64,000 nucleotides of DNA. It comes from Solicoccozyma terricola (Eukaryota > Basidiomycota > Tremellomycetes > Filobasidiales > Piskurozymaceae). The stretch is taken from the NCBI GenBank assembly GCA_001600875.1, contig BCLD01000017.1, forward strand, positions 740,821-804,820. The letters run 5' to 3'. Under the pieces are notes generated by a model, which did no database searches, had not been told where the DNA came from, and saw only the letters and a list, made by a program, of their open reading frames with translations. The translations under genes and the position numbers were made by a program. The first letter of the stretch is position 1. Every line of letters begins with the position of its first letter. This document shows positions 25,649-36,600 of the stretch, piece by piece.

Positions 25649-26486
25649 CTAGACCCTGTCAGCGGTACCGTTGGTGTGCGGCGCTCCGGTAGTGGCGTTC
25701 GCGGACTGACCACCACCAACTCGTGGAGCACCCTCGTAGAACTGGTGGGAGTGGTTGTTATCCTTGTGGGAGTGAGCACCACCGATCTTGTTCTTGAACT
25801 CATCAAGGGTGACAGTCGGCAGAGTGGTAGCCTCGTGCACGATCGGAGCCTCGTGAACTCGCTCGTGGACGGGGATGGTGTGGTGAACGGTGGTAGGAGC
25901 GATGGTCTCCTTCTGGATCACCGGCTGGACAGTCTCGTGAACGTGGTGGTGGACGTGCTCATTGGCAACAGCGCCGTTGTGTGCTTCGGTGCGTTGTACC
26001 TCGCCGACTTGCTGAGAGTTCTGGTGCATGGTTCGCATACCCTCGAGCTTCTCTCGGTGTTCTGGGAGCATCTCCTCCTTGTGCTCGCGGGTGATCTCGG
26101 GGACCATCTCATGACGGTGCTCAGTCTGCTTGACCTCCTGGTGTTGGATAGGCTGCACACGGTGTTGGTGGTGGTGAATGTGGCGTTCCCGGTCGATTGC
26201 TGTATGGGGATGGAGTGTTTTTTTTTTTTGAGTTGGATTTGGTCAAGGCTGGACAGACGGGCCAAGAGACAAAGGCAGACTAACCCTCAGTGTGCTCGAC
26301 ACGCTCTTGAGGCTTGATGTGCTCCTGGGCAACTTCTGGGGCAGTCTCAGAGCAGACCTCGGTGGAGTCACTGTAAATGGGATGCCGTCAGCATCGGGGA
26401 AAAGTGGAGGTCCTCAACGTCTCAGATCGGCAGAAGCTCACGCACCCCTTGTGGTTGGAGGAAAGGAAGTTCTTGACGTGGTCCAT
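25649..26486 (-). CDS. His-rich hydrophilic basidiomycete protein (225 aa)
   Basis: Exons 26486-26446, 26370-26285, 26199-25649; 226 codons. It starts MDHVKNFLSSNHKGDSTEV and is built of charged His/Glu/Gln/Val segments (CSETAPEVAQEHIKP, IDREKH-like IDRERHIHHHQHRVQP, VHHHVHETVQPVIQKE, HERVHEAPIVHEAT). It ends in a soluble LDEFKNKIGG motif and a flexible Gly/Asn tail. There is no signal peptide or TM segment. Similar hydrophilic proteins are widespread in basidiomycetes and sometimes labelled allergens or hydrophilins. A stress or desiccation role is only a guess from composition. Confidence 0.8.
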
Positions 26487-27302
26487 ATTGGCAAAGATTG
26501 GTTGGGTAGAAGCTTGGGTTTATGGATTGTTCGAGGAGGAAGAAGTGGATGGCTGTTGCGTTTAGTGGGTAGAGCACATACAATGGAAATTTCCGCTTAC
26601 CTAGATTATATACTGGAATTTCCATACGGCTCCACCCAAATCCTCTGCTCTTCTTGTGTGGATGACGAGTGATCCCAGTTTATGATACAACCTTTGCGTC
26701 ATCCCTTCGGTTTCCCCCAGCGTCATTTCGCGAGGTTCACATCGAGAACCTTTGACCCTGGGTGCGGAAGGGCGAGGGTGTCGTTGCGCATGCGGATGGC
26801 GTGGGTCGATCGTCACATTCCATTCGATTCCTACCAGCGGGATCTCATGTAGAGTTGGACCTTTATGGCGGGCGATCTGCGAGGGATCGAACGTCGCATT
26901 TCCCCGATCTAACAAATCGAGAGCAAACGGGGCCGTTACAGATGAACGCGTGAATGATGACGCGAAAGCTCTTCGTTTCCTTCTGCCTGTGTCAATTGGG
27001 ACCGGATTCGCTTGTGGAGCCATTCCCACCGAGTAATGTATCGAATCGAATGGTACAGTGTGATTGTCGACAAGGTGATGTTTTGTGGGAATGGGTTTCC
27101 CAAGACCATGGGATCGACTAAGATGGGGCAAGTCCCCGGGCCTTGGAGCTCCCCACGTTGGTTCAGTGACGATGGACTCGGGCCAAACGATGTCGTCACA
27201 CAGCCTTCCGAAAGATGAATGGGTTCTCCCTTCTGAGTAAGGGTTATAGCAGGAACCTTCTGTAAACTGCGAACGTCCAGTACACAACCATTTCGAACCA
27301 CG
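26487..27302. promoter_or_regulatory. divergent intergenic region, 816 bp
   Basis: This lies between the His-rich protein gene (minus) and the next plus-strand gene. A minus-strand open frame of 245 codons runs through 26601-27338, but it has no family resemblance and overlaps the plus-strand start, so I treat it as chance. It should contain two promoters. Confidence 0.45.
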
Positions 27303-29121
27303 ATGCCATCCTTGTCGTCCACGCTCGAAAAGCGCCATATTCGGCGCAAGTCGACCTCGTCTTCACCGAGCAGGACGGTTCAGGCTTCTCCGACACGACA
27401 GAACAACTCGAGACGTAGCTTCGATTTGCAATCCTCTCCAGCAGGTCGAGGTAGTGCTTCTAGACTGAGTTCCGATGCTGTCGCACCGCCAGGTCGCAAC
27501 AGCTCGATGGCGGATTCCTCGGAGGCGATGGATGGTCTGCATGGCATTGAAACGGCTAAACATGCTGCTAGCGTAGGTCTGCCGAGGTCGCAGAAGCAGT
27601 ATACGTTGCCACCTATGCCGCCTACGCCATTGGAAATGGAAGGCGGCCAGGAAGGGTTGCTTGCTGGGTCCGGGCCATCGATCTCTGCTGCACCACCTCG
27701 TCTGCCGGCCATCGAGGGGTTGGGCGGGATGGACGTCGAGACCGTCGGTGCGATAGAGGCGATGTCAGAGGCATCTGCTGATGAGAACAGCGGGAATGCA
27801 ACCAATTGGACCGCGACATCTCAGGCTCAGCCTTTCGAGGTCCATCACGATCTCGGACTTCCGACAAACGCTTTTCCTGTCACCATTCCGGAATTCCCTT
27901 ACGATGAGACTAGTGCCAAGATGTCTTCGGAACTGCCTGCAGGATTTCACGCCATGCAGCCGACCCATCGCGTTGAGACGAGCGCTTTGGTGGCAACGTC
28001 GACGAATCGGCCAAAAGTCGATCTGGCATTCGTCGCAGATCACTACACTCGTGTTGGCTTCCCCACCGAGGGAACTCGTTCATCGACCACCAACGAAGCA
28101 GAACATATCGCTCATCTGCAAAAACATCTCAGTCTTCTCAGTCCACGCATCTTCACTGCTGGGAAGTTGAGCCGTGGTTTGACGGCTCAGAATACCCGTG
28201 CAACAAAGGTCATCCCACTCAAGGCTGGTCCTGTGGTACCCTATATTGAAGCTGAAGCTGAGCTGAACCGGCAGCGGGACTCGTTGATTGACAGCATCGT
28301 GAATAGCAATCAACATGGACGAGGACACGCATCGGCAGCGCTGTCGAAGTCGACACGTACCGGGGAATCACAGCTGGAGATCGACCCAAGAAAGAAGGTA
28401 GTTTTCGACAGCATCGGATGGGGGGAACGTCTGGGTATCTTGGATACAATCGATGTGCATACGACGTATTTGGAGCCCGTCATTCAGGTAAGTTCGTTGC
28501 ACTCGGTGGCGACATTCGAGTTGCTGAAACGTGGGAAATCATCTGCAGGAACATGTTCAGCCGATCGAACACAACATTTATACGACGTTGATATACCGTG
28601 AGATCCATCGGTACCACATCTAGTGAGTCCTGCGAGCCACCTTCTTCTCTACCTTCTTGCTAATGGACGTAACCTTCAGTCCGTATATCCAACCGATCGC
28701 CGACCCAAATCCCAAGATTCTACCGACCCGCCACCTCTTCCTCGACGAGTCAATTTCACCAACGGCTGACCGCCGTAAAGCTTACCGTGTCACATATGGC
28801 GACGCAGCTGCTGAAGAGGTCCTTGGTCGAAAGTTGACTGGTGAGGACCGACGGCATACGACTTACGAACGGTGGATTGAAGGTGTGGATGGGATAGAAT
28901 ATGAGAAGATGGAAGCCGAGTCGGTGGAGGTTGGGAAGAGGGGTTGGGTGGAGAGGGTGGGACAGACGATGGACGGGGAGGTGGTTGAATGGTATGCCAA
29001 ACTGCAGGATTATAGTCGGGAGAACGAGGGTGTTGACAGGGAGGTCGATGGCATCGCCTCAACGACCGAGCGGAGGGAGATGGTGAACGAAATGAACGGC
29101 GACGGTCCCCCTCGGGATTGA
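27303..29121 (+). CDS. conserved basidiomycete protein of unknown function (566 aa)
   Basis: Exons 27303-28487, 28549-28622, 28680-29121; 567 codons. The first 200 residues are Ser/Pro-rich, basic and disordered. From about 225 the sequence becomes ordered: VDLAFVADHYTRVGFPTEG, EAEHIAHLQKHLSLLSPRIF, KAGPVVPYIEAEAELNRQRD. After the second exon come EHVQPIEHNIYTTLIYREIH and PYIQPIADPNPKILPTRHLF. The HVQPIEHNIYTT block resembles the HVQP motifs of the neighbouring His-rich protein, which suggests a related domain. No signal peptide, TM segment or catalytic motif is seen. Confidence 0.78.
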
Positions 29122-29380
29122 CCGCGAGTGGGAAACAAGCGACGAAGACGAGCAGAACAACGAACGAGGACGATTCATAATCCGTGATCGGGTACCCCAT
29201 GTATCAGTCGGTTTTAAGGTGTCCAAACACGGCGTCATGTCAATTCACACGAGATGTTGGGCAAACATGGTGGTCACTCAACAGCATCGTGTGATAGGTC
29301 AATACCGCGTTGTATGATTACAATCTCCACAAATGTACCACCTCTAATTCTTTTGCAATGATTTTCACGGGATCCACAAT

Positions 29381-30231
29381 CTAGTGTTCGTGATGAGCCT
29401 GCTCGAATCGGATGCCGCTGTGAAGGGAGGGAGGGAGGAAGAAAACGAGCCACGTTAATTCTGCAATCCGCATCGAATACGGAAGGTAGCTCACCAGTAA
29501 CTGATGCGTAGACGCATTGCAAGCACAAGAAACGAAAGCGGATGGTTAGCATGAGCCCGTCAATAAAAGACAAAGGAGACGCACCCGCATGCCTTGGGAC
29601 CTGTAGCGAAATGACGGGTGGCAGGGTTCGACAGGGTCAGTATTTACCTCCCGCAGGACAACTCTCTGCCGTAAACGCACCTGGCTTATCCTGTGACAGA
29701 GCAGTCGGTAAGTAGAAGATGGTCAGTCTGGTGTTCATTTCAGGTGAAAGTCCCGCGGCCAACTCACGAGATTGATATAAATCTTTGGGTGACCCAGAGG
29801 TCCACCACCTGTAATGTGGAGAGGAAGGAGCGGTGATTGGTCTTTTTGCATCGCACGAGATCAACCTCGATCGACATCTTCTCACCTCCATCGCAAGACG
29901 CCTTTCTACCTTCGACCAGTCGAATGGGATCCTGCGCGACCATTTCCATCGCACTGAGAGGGTTCGGTTGGAATGGCATATAGGTCTGCTCGAAGCGAGG
30001 GCCTGACATGGCGGTAGCCTTGAGGTTCTGATTGGTGGACCAAGTAGATGGGAGGTTGGGCGATTGTTGTAGGTCGGCAGGAGTGTTGTCGGTGCTGGGG
30101 CTCTTGGTGGGCGGTGCTGGTTTGGGAGTGTGAGCTACGCCGGTACCGCCGGTGGGAGCATTGGATGATGCGCGACGGATGAAGGTGGTGGACGAGGATG
30201 CTGTGAGGGAGCGTGGGATGCGGGATAGCAT
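29381..30231 (-). CDS. NDUFS6: NADH:ubiquinone oxidoreductase zinc-binding subunit NDUFS6 type (151 aa)
   Basis: Exons 30231-29886, 29808-29768, 29690-29681 (10 nt), 29600-29585 (16 nt), 29500-29495 (6 nt), 29417-29381; 152 codons. The N-terminus is a mitochondrial presequence (MLSRIPRSLTASSSTTFIRR). The mature part has NPLSAMEMVAQDPIRLVEGR and the zinc-binding C-terminus [20 protein letters not shown], then CGYCGIRFEQ, giving the C...H...C-x2-C ligand set. The subunit binds one Zn in the peripheral arm of complex I and is needed for its assembly. The zinc knuckle is divided among three microexons. Each is forced by phase and restores a family residue run; the 6-nt exon (TTACTG) completes GYC. 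It shares a 238-bp divergent promoter with another respiratory-chain gene. Confidence 0.93.
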
Positions 30232-30469
30232 GCTGGGCGGCTGACGATGGTGACGATGGAATAGGATGGGTCGGTACGGGGGGGGGGGGATGGTATAGTC
30301 CTATGAGATGCGGACAACGGACATTACGGACTCTGATGTCCGCGTCCCCCTCCGACCCCTCCCCCCCCCCATCTCGACATCCCGAACGTCACATTCCATT
30401 TCAGCCCATTCCCATCTCCAGTCGTCGTCAATCTCCATCCACCCACTCCCAGTCGCCGTTCTACACACA
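30232..30469. promoter_or_regulatory. bidirectional promoter between two respiratory-chain genes
   Basis: Only 238 bp separate the start codons of NDUFS6 (minus) and the MLRQ/NDUFA4-like gene (plus). The interval includes a G-rich run near 30281 and C-rich sequence near 30361. Coordinated expression of two respiratory subunits is the natural inference. Confidence 0.6.
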
Positions 30470-31361
30470 ATGATTCCAGCCGTATCACGCATAGGTCTCC
30501 GTGCTGTCGCCAGGCAGCAACCTCGTGTCGCGCAGCAGCAGACGGCAGCCAGGCGTTGGTATGCGAGTGATAGGGAGGGTAGACAATCAGGAAAGAGCAA
30601 GTTGGTGAGTTGCGCTGGTGATGGCAGGTGGGAGCGGGTTGATGGGGTAGCGAAGAGGTTGGGTCCGGAGAGGTTTGGCATGAGGGGCCAATATGGTAGG
30701 ATAAGTGGAAGCTGCAAGCGGGATTTTCTCGCGCGTTAGTCTGAGAAGGGGTGACGATGGTATGCGAGTGGGCGGATGAACCTGTGTGCTATGCGGTGTT
30801 CCATAAGAAGGAGCAAGATGGGTCAAGCGTATAACACCATTGATGAACTGACGCCTTGCTGTTTTGCCTGTTCGCTTGCACCAACCACACAGACCTTCCG
30901 ATTCGGCCTCAAGGGTGAGTTCGAAACTTAGCGCCCTCACTTACTACTCGCAGAACGCTGACCATCTCATCAATCACTTCGACATCGTGATAGACGTACC
31001 CGTTGAGCTCTACCCGATGTTTGTGGTCGTCATTGCCGCTTGTGGTGGCGGTGCCTTCGCCGTCGGTAGGCACTGTGAGTCGGGAGGAGGAGATGTGGTT
31101 GTAACGTGGGTTTGACTGATGCATTTTCCTGTTTTTTCCTTTTTTTTTTTTTTTATTCCCGTCATGTGTCCTTGTGATTCGTTTGTTCGATGATGGGTAG
31201 TTTACAAGGATGGTGATGTGAGTTTGCGGGACAAACATGTGCTGTCCAAGCACAATCATCGCTGATTCACATGTGGGGTTTCTACACAGCTCCGTCTCGT
31301 CCCAACCGGATTGAAGAGGAAGGTGACCAATGACGCTCATGGTCAGACCACCAACGCCTAA
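30470..31361 (+). CDS. MLRQ/NDUFA4-like mitochondrial respiratory subunit (108 aa)
   Basis: Exons 30470-30604, 30893-30914, 30994-31074, 31201-31217, 31290-31361; 109 codons. A presequence rich in Arg/Ala/Gln (MIPAVSRIGLRAVARQQPR) is followed by TFRFGLKDVPVELYPMF and a short TM helix (VVVIAACGGGAFAVG). Then come RHFYKDGDLRLVPTGLKRK and a polar tail. This is the arrangement of the MLRQ/NDUFA4 or B12D-like family, small single-pass subunits of complex I or complex IV. I cannot decide between the two from sequence alone. Two of the five exons are 22 and 17 nt. Confidence 0.85.
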
Positions 31362-31770
31362 TTCGGGCACCTAGGATTGAGAAAAAAATGAGAAGAGGAC
31401 GCAAGGGATGGATATGGAATCGTGATGGCCAGGAAATGTATTCAAGGAATCATTTTTTAAAGTTTTGGCTTGAATATCAAATGCGGTTCCCGAGTCGTTG
31501 GTGTTCACTACACTGGGTGGTGTGAGCCGGCCAGGTGAACGACTTCTACCGTGCATTCATTCTACCTGCCTTGCTTGTACCATTAACCGTGTCACGTGAT
31601 TTCCCGATTCCACGCCCGCGATGGTCGATAGATGCTCCCTCACCTCCCTACCAACAGACAGACAGGTATCCCATCGGTATAGCACACAGAGGGTCGATAC
31701 TTTGCAGTACTGCCTAGGTACCTTACGTTTGACCTCGCAATTCTTTCAACTTTCACTTTTAGCCGCAAAT

Positions 31771-33188
31771 ATGGCCGCTGATATGAAGGCCTACTTGGCT
31801 TCCAAGTGAGTACCTACGTCGCTCTGACCTGCCATCCGGCACTCGGATATTAACCAATACCTACCTCCGAATCGCCTTCGTCTTTATCCCAGATACATGT
31901 CTGGTCCTAAAGCTGACGCTATTCTCGCTCGATCTTCCGACGACGTTCGAAGGAAGAAGAAGAAGAGAAAGGTGGATGAGGGGAGTGTGATGGTCAGTGA
32001 GGGTGGGATGGGGATCGTAGATGAGGATGGAGGGAGATGGGGTGGGGTAGTGGGGGATGAAGATGATGAGGATACGCCGGGTGAGTGAGGGGGATATGGA
32101 CACACATTATATAGCAAGCTCCAGCTGATATCAAAACACCGGAACACTCCTCGCTCTCAGTCATCACACAGGAAAAGAAGACGTTTCAAAAGACTACAGC
32201 TAATTGGAATACCCTCGACTCGAAATCTGCTCTTCCTATAGCCTCGGGTCCTGGATCGCCTGGTCCATCAACGCAAGTCAAGGAAGAAATCGACGAGGAC
32301 GCTGCGGACGCTGCGGATGCTGCTCCCCAACCAGTGAAGAAGAAGAAAGGTGGTCTCATGACGGCAGCGGATATTGCGATCGAACAAGCGGCGCTGCGAC
32401 GCGAGCGTGAAGCTCAGGAAGCAATTCAGCGACAGCAGGAGGACCGCGATGAGGATGGAAACGCAATTGCAGAGTCATCCAATCGTGAACAAGAAACGGT
32501 CTACCGAACCGCTCAAGGTCAGAAAATCGATCTAAAGGCGGAGAAAGCGGAACAGAAGAGGAAAGAGAGAGAGCAGAGGGAGAAGGAGGCGGAGAGGATG
32601 GAGTGGGGGAAGGGATTGGTGCAGAGGAGAGAGAGGGAGGAGAGGACGGCGAGAGAGAGGGAGATGGCACAGCAGGGTGTGGCGAGGTTGGTAGCCGTGG
32701 GAGGGGTTCCATCTTCCATTCCGGTTCCCCATGCTGACCGATATCCGATCACGCAGATATGCAGACGATCGACAGTTGAACGACGAACTACGACAAACAG
32801 AGCATTGGGATGATCCCGCTGCAGCCTTTTTGACAGTGAGTGGGCAGAGGAACTTGCTACCTAGGACCTGTCTGACCAAGCTTCTCCACACACCCCCGGC
32901 GTGTCTGTCACAGAAAAAGAAAACTAAAGGCCCACAAAAGCCGAAATATAAAGGTCATTGGCCGACTAACCGATTCAATATCTCGCCAGGATACCGATGG
33001 GATGGTGTCGGTGAGTTTTGGTTTGAGTGCGTTAGATCAGATCCGCACGGCGTGACTTGACATCTGTCCCTCCCTACCTCCTCTCTGCAGACCGGTCCAC
33101 TGGGTTTGAGAACAAGATGTTCCAGAAACAGAACGAGATGGCACGGCGGCAGCTGGAGAAGAATGCATGGAGTATGGAGGATATGTGA
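31771..33188 (+). CDS. BUD13: pre-mRNA-splicing factor BUD13/CWC26 (352 aa)
   Basis: Exons 31771-31805, 31893-32080, 32125-32686, 32757-32835, 32914-33010, 33091-33188; 353 codons. It begins [20 protein letters not shown]. The acidic/basic linker and long charged helix (about 190-270) precede the conserved C-terminal block: [43 protein letters not shown]-type [18 protein letters not shown], and [19 protein letters not shown]13 is a member of the RES (retention and splicing) complex with SNU17 and PML1, which binds activated spliceosomes. No partner gene lies in this window. Confidence 0.94.
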
Positions 33189-33320
33189 CTGGGCGTGGCA
33201 TCGTTGGTGCTTGTGTTGTTGTATACTTCTCTTGATGCATTGCTGTACGACTGGCCCATCGACGCTCACGTGACCATTTAATTGTTTGAAGCTCGACCCG
33301 AATAATGTTGTCGCTGGACC

Positions 33321-33623
33321 ATGTTGGAGGACCATCACTCAAGTCTTCGACGACCCTCATCTCGAGCAGTAGCAAAGACGACAGGTCAGTCGTGGCGCAC
33401 AGCCTTCCACATAGACACTGCTTTGGGATCAGGTGCGGAGGCGAGGCGGCGTGGCCGCTGGCTGACTATTCCTTGCAACAACCTCGCTGATAATGCGCCG
33501 TATCGCCAGCTCGACATCATCTCCGCGCTCGTCCTCCACCGCATCCTTTTACAGCGTACCTCTCCCACACATCCACATCTGACCAGCTCCGGTGGCAATC
33601 TCCTATACGTTGCAGAGGAATGA
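33321..33623 (+). CDS. 100-codon upstream ORF overlapping the helicase start by ATGA
   Basis: An ATG at 33321 opens 100 codons that end exactly in the ATGA overlapping the helicase ATG at 33620. The product is basic N-terminally (SSLRRPSSRAVAK) and ends with a helical-looking segment (YRQLDIISALVLHRILLQRT). No family is recognised. It may be a genuine small protein, a uORF that lowers helicase translation, or chance. A shorter overlapping uORF starts at 33305. Confidence 0.3.
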   Translation: MLEDHHSSLRRPSSRAVAKTTGQSWRTAFHIDTALGSGAEARRRGRWLTIPCNNLADNAPYRQLDIISALVLHRILLQRTSPTHPHLTSSGGNLLYVAEE

Positions 33624-36600
33624 CATCGCCCTCGAAACAAGCAGATAGCAGCTATATTACCAAAGATCAACCGGCTGTGTCCACAAACCCTACCACCACG
33701 TCCAGTCGGGCAGCTCTTCCACCTCGTCCTTCCTGGCTTCCAGCGAGACCCTCAGCGGAGCTTGTAATACCAGCTCATCCCACTAGACACGTATCCTCGA
33801 CAGTGGAGCAGATCTCATCAATCCTCCCTTCCAAACCGTTGATCTCACGTATCCAGTTCTCAGTATCTCCACCGCCAGCGAAGAGAGACGTTTACGTTCC
33901 AAGGAATAGAAGTCCTCGACGTGATCGTCCCCGCAGTCGCAGTCGCAGTCCGCGTCGAGATCTACCTCCAAGATCTCCCACTCGGTCTAGACGTTCGAGG
34001 TCCCCGCGAAGGGAAGAATCTAGAGTTTACGACAGCTATCGGCCAGAACGACCACGGAGTCGGAGTCGTAGCAGAAGTCGACAGGATCTCATCGACACGT
34101 ACCGGCCACAAGAACATCGATACCGATCTCCAATCAAGGAGGAGAAGAAGCGACACCGAGAGAGTAGTAGAGACGACGACAGGGCCCACAAGCAGCCAAA
34201 GAAAGATTCGTACTCAAACGGCAAAGCACGGACCAGCAAGCCGCCATCGCAATTTGTGATACCATCTCAGGACTCTGTAGCATCTCCAGTCACCACAAAA
34301 CAACCACCAGCGGGACCCTCTGCAAAACCAGCATCCGCTCGACCAGTCTCCCCAGTCCCCGCTCGTGAGGTATCCAGGTCGCGATCGAGGTCGATTCCCC
34401 GTTCCGCAACCGATTCACGTAGTGCATCTCCACGACCCGCCACAAAACCCATCCCCAGCGGGCCTCGCAATCCGGTACCTGTTCCCACAGGCCCTCGAGT
34501 GACTCGTGAGCTTCCATTGATCCTCCCACCTGATCCTACAAAGCCACTTCTTCCTCAACCAAGGAATTTCGTTCTCCGCCCGTGGGGTAAAATCAACGGC
34601 GTCCCAGCTGGTCCATCCAATAGACAGTTCGTCAAAGAGCCTCTCACTTACCCACCTACCGCCACACCTCCAACTCCAACCCAGCCTCGTACAGCGCCAA
34701 TAATCCCTACTGGACCGCGAAACATCCCTACCGGACCTAGATCAGCACAACTCCCAAAGTCCACACCCACCGGACCAAAAGTCAAACCCGAGCCATTCGC
34801 CCCGGCACGACCCTTGTCGAGCGAACTCAAAGCCAACGTCGATCACCAAAAGAGAGAGCATAGCATAGAAAACTCTGACGACGATATGCCTCGCGGAACA
34901 AGTAACCGACGGGGTGGATTCCGAGGGCCGTCAAGAGGAGGTGCCGGTACCAACGGAGCGTCGAGGGGTTCAAAGGTCAGACATGAGCTTGAGCCGCCTC
35001 TCCGAACGAAAGAGTATATACAGAACGAGTATGAATCGCAGGGTGTGATCATCAAGCAGATGTGGTTGGACAATCCAAAGGCCCCCTTGGCGAATTACTT
35101 TGGTGGGACGGGAGGGGTGTCCGGTTTCGGACAGGGTGGTCAAGCGTTTGAGAGTGAAATGGGATGGTTTGAAGGGCAAATGTACTGCAGGTGAGGCGCG
35201 CGCGCGCGCACGGTTGGCGTGTGAGTTTGGGTGTTGTGCTGACAGCCCTTGGTCTTTCAGAGCAAGTGTCATTATCGACCAGGAGAGGGGTATCATCGGA
35301 ATCGGAGACGACAAGGTTCGCAAAGAAGCGGAGAAGCTTGCAGCACTCGACGCGTTGTTCCAGCTGGCAAGGGCCGGGCTCGTGAGTGGGCTGCCAGGTG
35401 GCTGTTCGAGCATTCTGTGTCACTGATAGCAACTGTTCAGCTCGAGGGAGGCACGAACAAGGGTGTTGGCGGCAACAAAGCTACCGGCAAAAGTGGCTCA
35501 TCGCTGGCCTTGGCATCTAGCCTGGATACTGCTACGCTCAGTGATGGCACTGTCATCGACTACGACAAAGCCCGCCTCTTCACTGATTATTACTGCAATC
35601 GTTTCAAATTCGGCAAGCCTGAGATTACATTTGAGCAGGTGTCGTCGGGGCATCGGAAGGGACCAGGGATGACCAAATGGGAGGCGGTGATGACTGTGCG
35701 CGTTCAGCGGCCAACTTTCGCTAGACATTTGTGCTCATTTGTCTTTTGTCACGCAGGTTGGTGGACGCAAGATCGGGATGGGCAGCGGCAACAACAAGAA
35801 AGAAGCGCAATTAAGGACGTATCTGGATGTGACAGTGAGTGATGTGCCTGAATCAGCAACTTCTTTTCCATTTTAACCAAATTTTCCCGTACAGACCTAC
35901 CTCGAATCCTGCGATCACGAACTCTGGGTCCATTTCATGTCCAACATGGACACACGCGATATCGGACTGGCACCGCATCTCCAGTTCACCATGTCGGATC
36001 GCATGCACGACTACGTATACACCACATGTGAAAAAGCTCGTGAATGTGACTTGTACAGGCACAAACCGCGGGCTGCCAAGACTGCGGCGGTCGTGGTAGC
36101 GGACAATGGAGCAACCATACCGTCTGCTACCGCTCTACACACCAAGTCGGCGCAGATGCTAGCACAACTGGACTCGTACGAGCATGAACAGCGACATAGA
36201 GCCATGAGAGAGGTGCGAGAGGCGCTCCCAATCACCGCTTATCGTTCAGAGATTTGCGAGACGATCGAGAGAAACGAGGTGACGGTGTTGGTAGCGGCGA
36301 CCGGTTCTGGTGCGTGTGTACCACCCGTTATCTGTGCGTTGCTGGGACTGATACGGTTCCGAATACAGGAAAATCCACTCAAACGCCGAGCTTCGTACTC
36401 GACCACTATATCAAGAAGGATCTGGGTAGCGCCGTCAACATCTTTGTGACGCAGCCAAGGAGGGTGAGTGCGGGGATATTTTTCTCTTTACTAGGATATC
36501 ATGTTCAAGGGGTACTTCACTTCTAGCTCGCCGCGACATCAGTTTCCGCCCGTGTAGCAGACGAACGTGGCCAGACGCTTGGTCAAGAGGTTGGGTATCA

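Noticed and set aside
26601..27338. 245-codon minus-strand frame in a divergent promoter
   Set aside because: No family resemblance, and it overlaps the start of the well-supported plus-strand gene.
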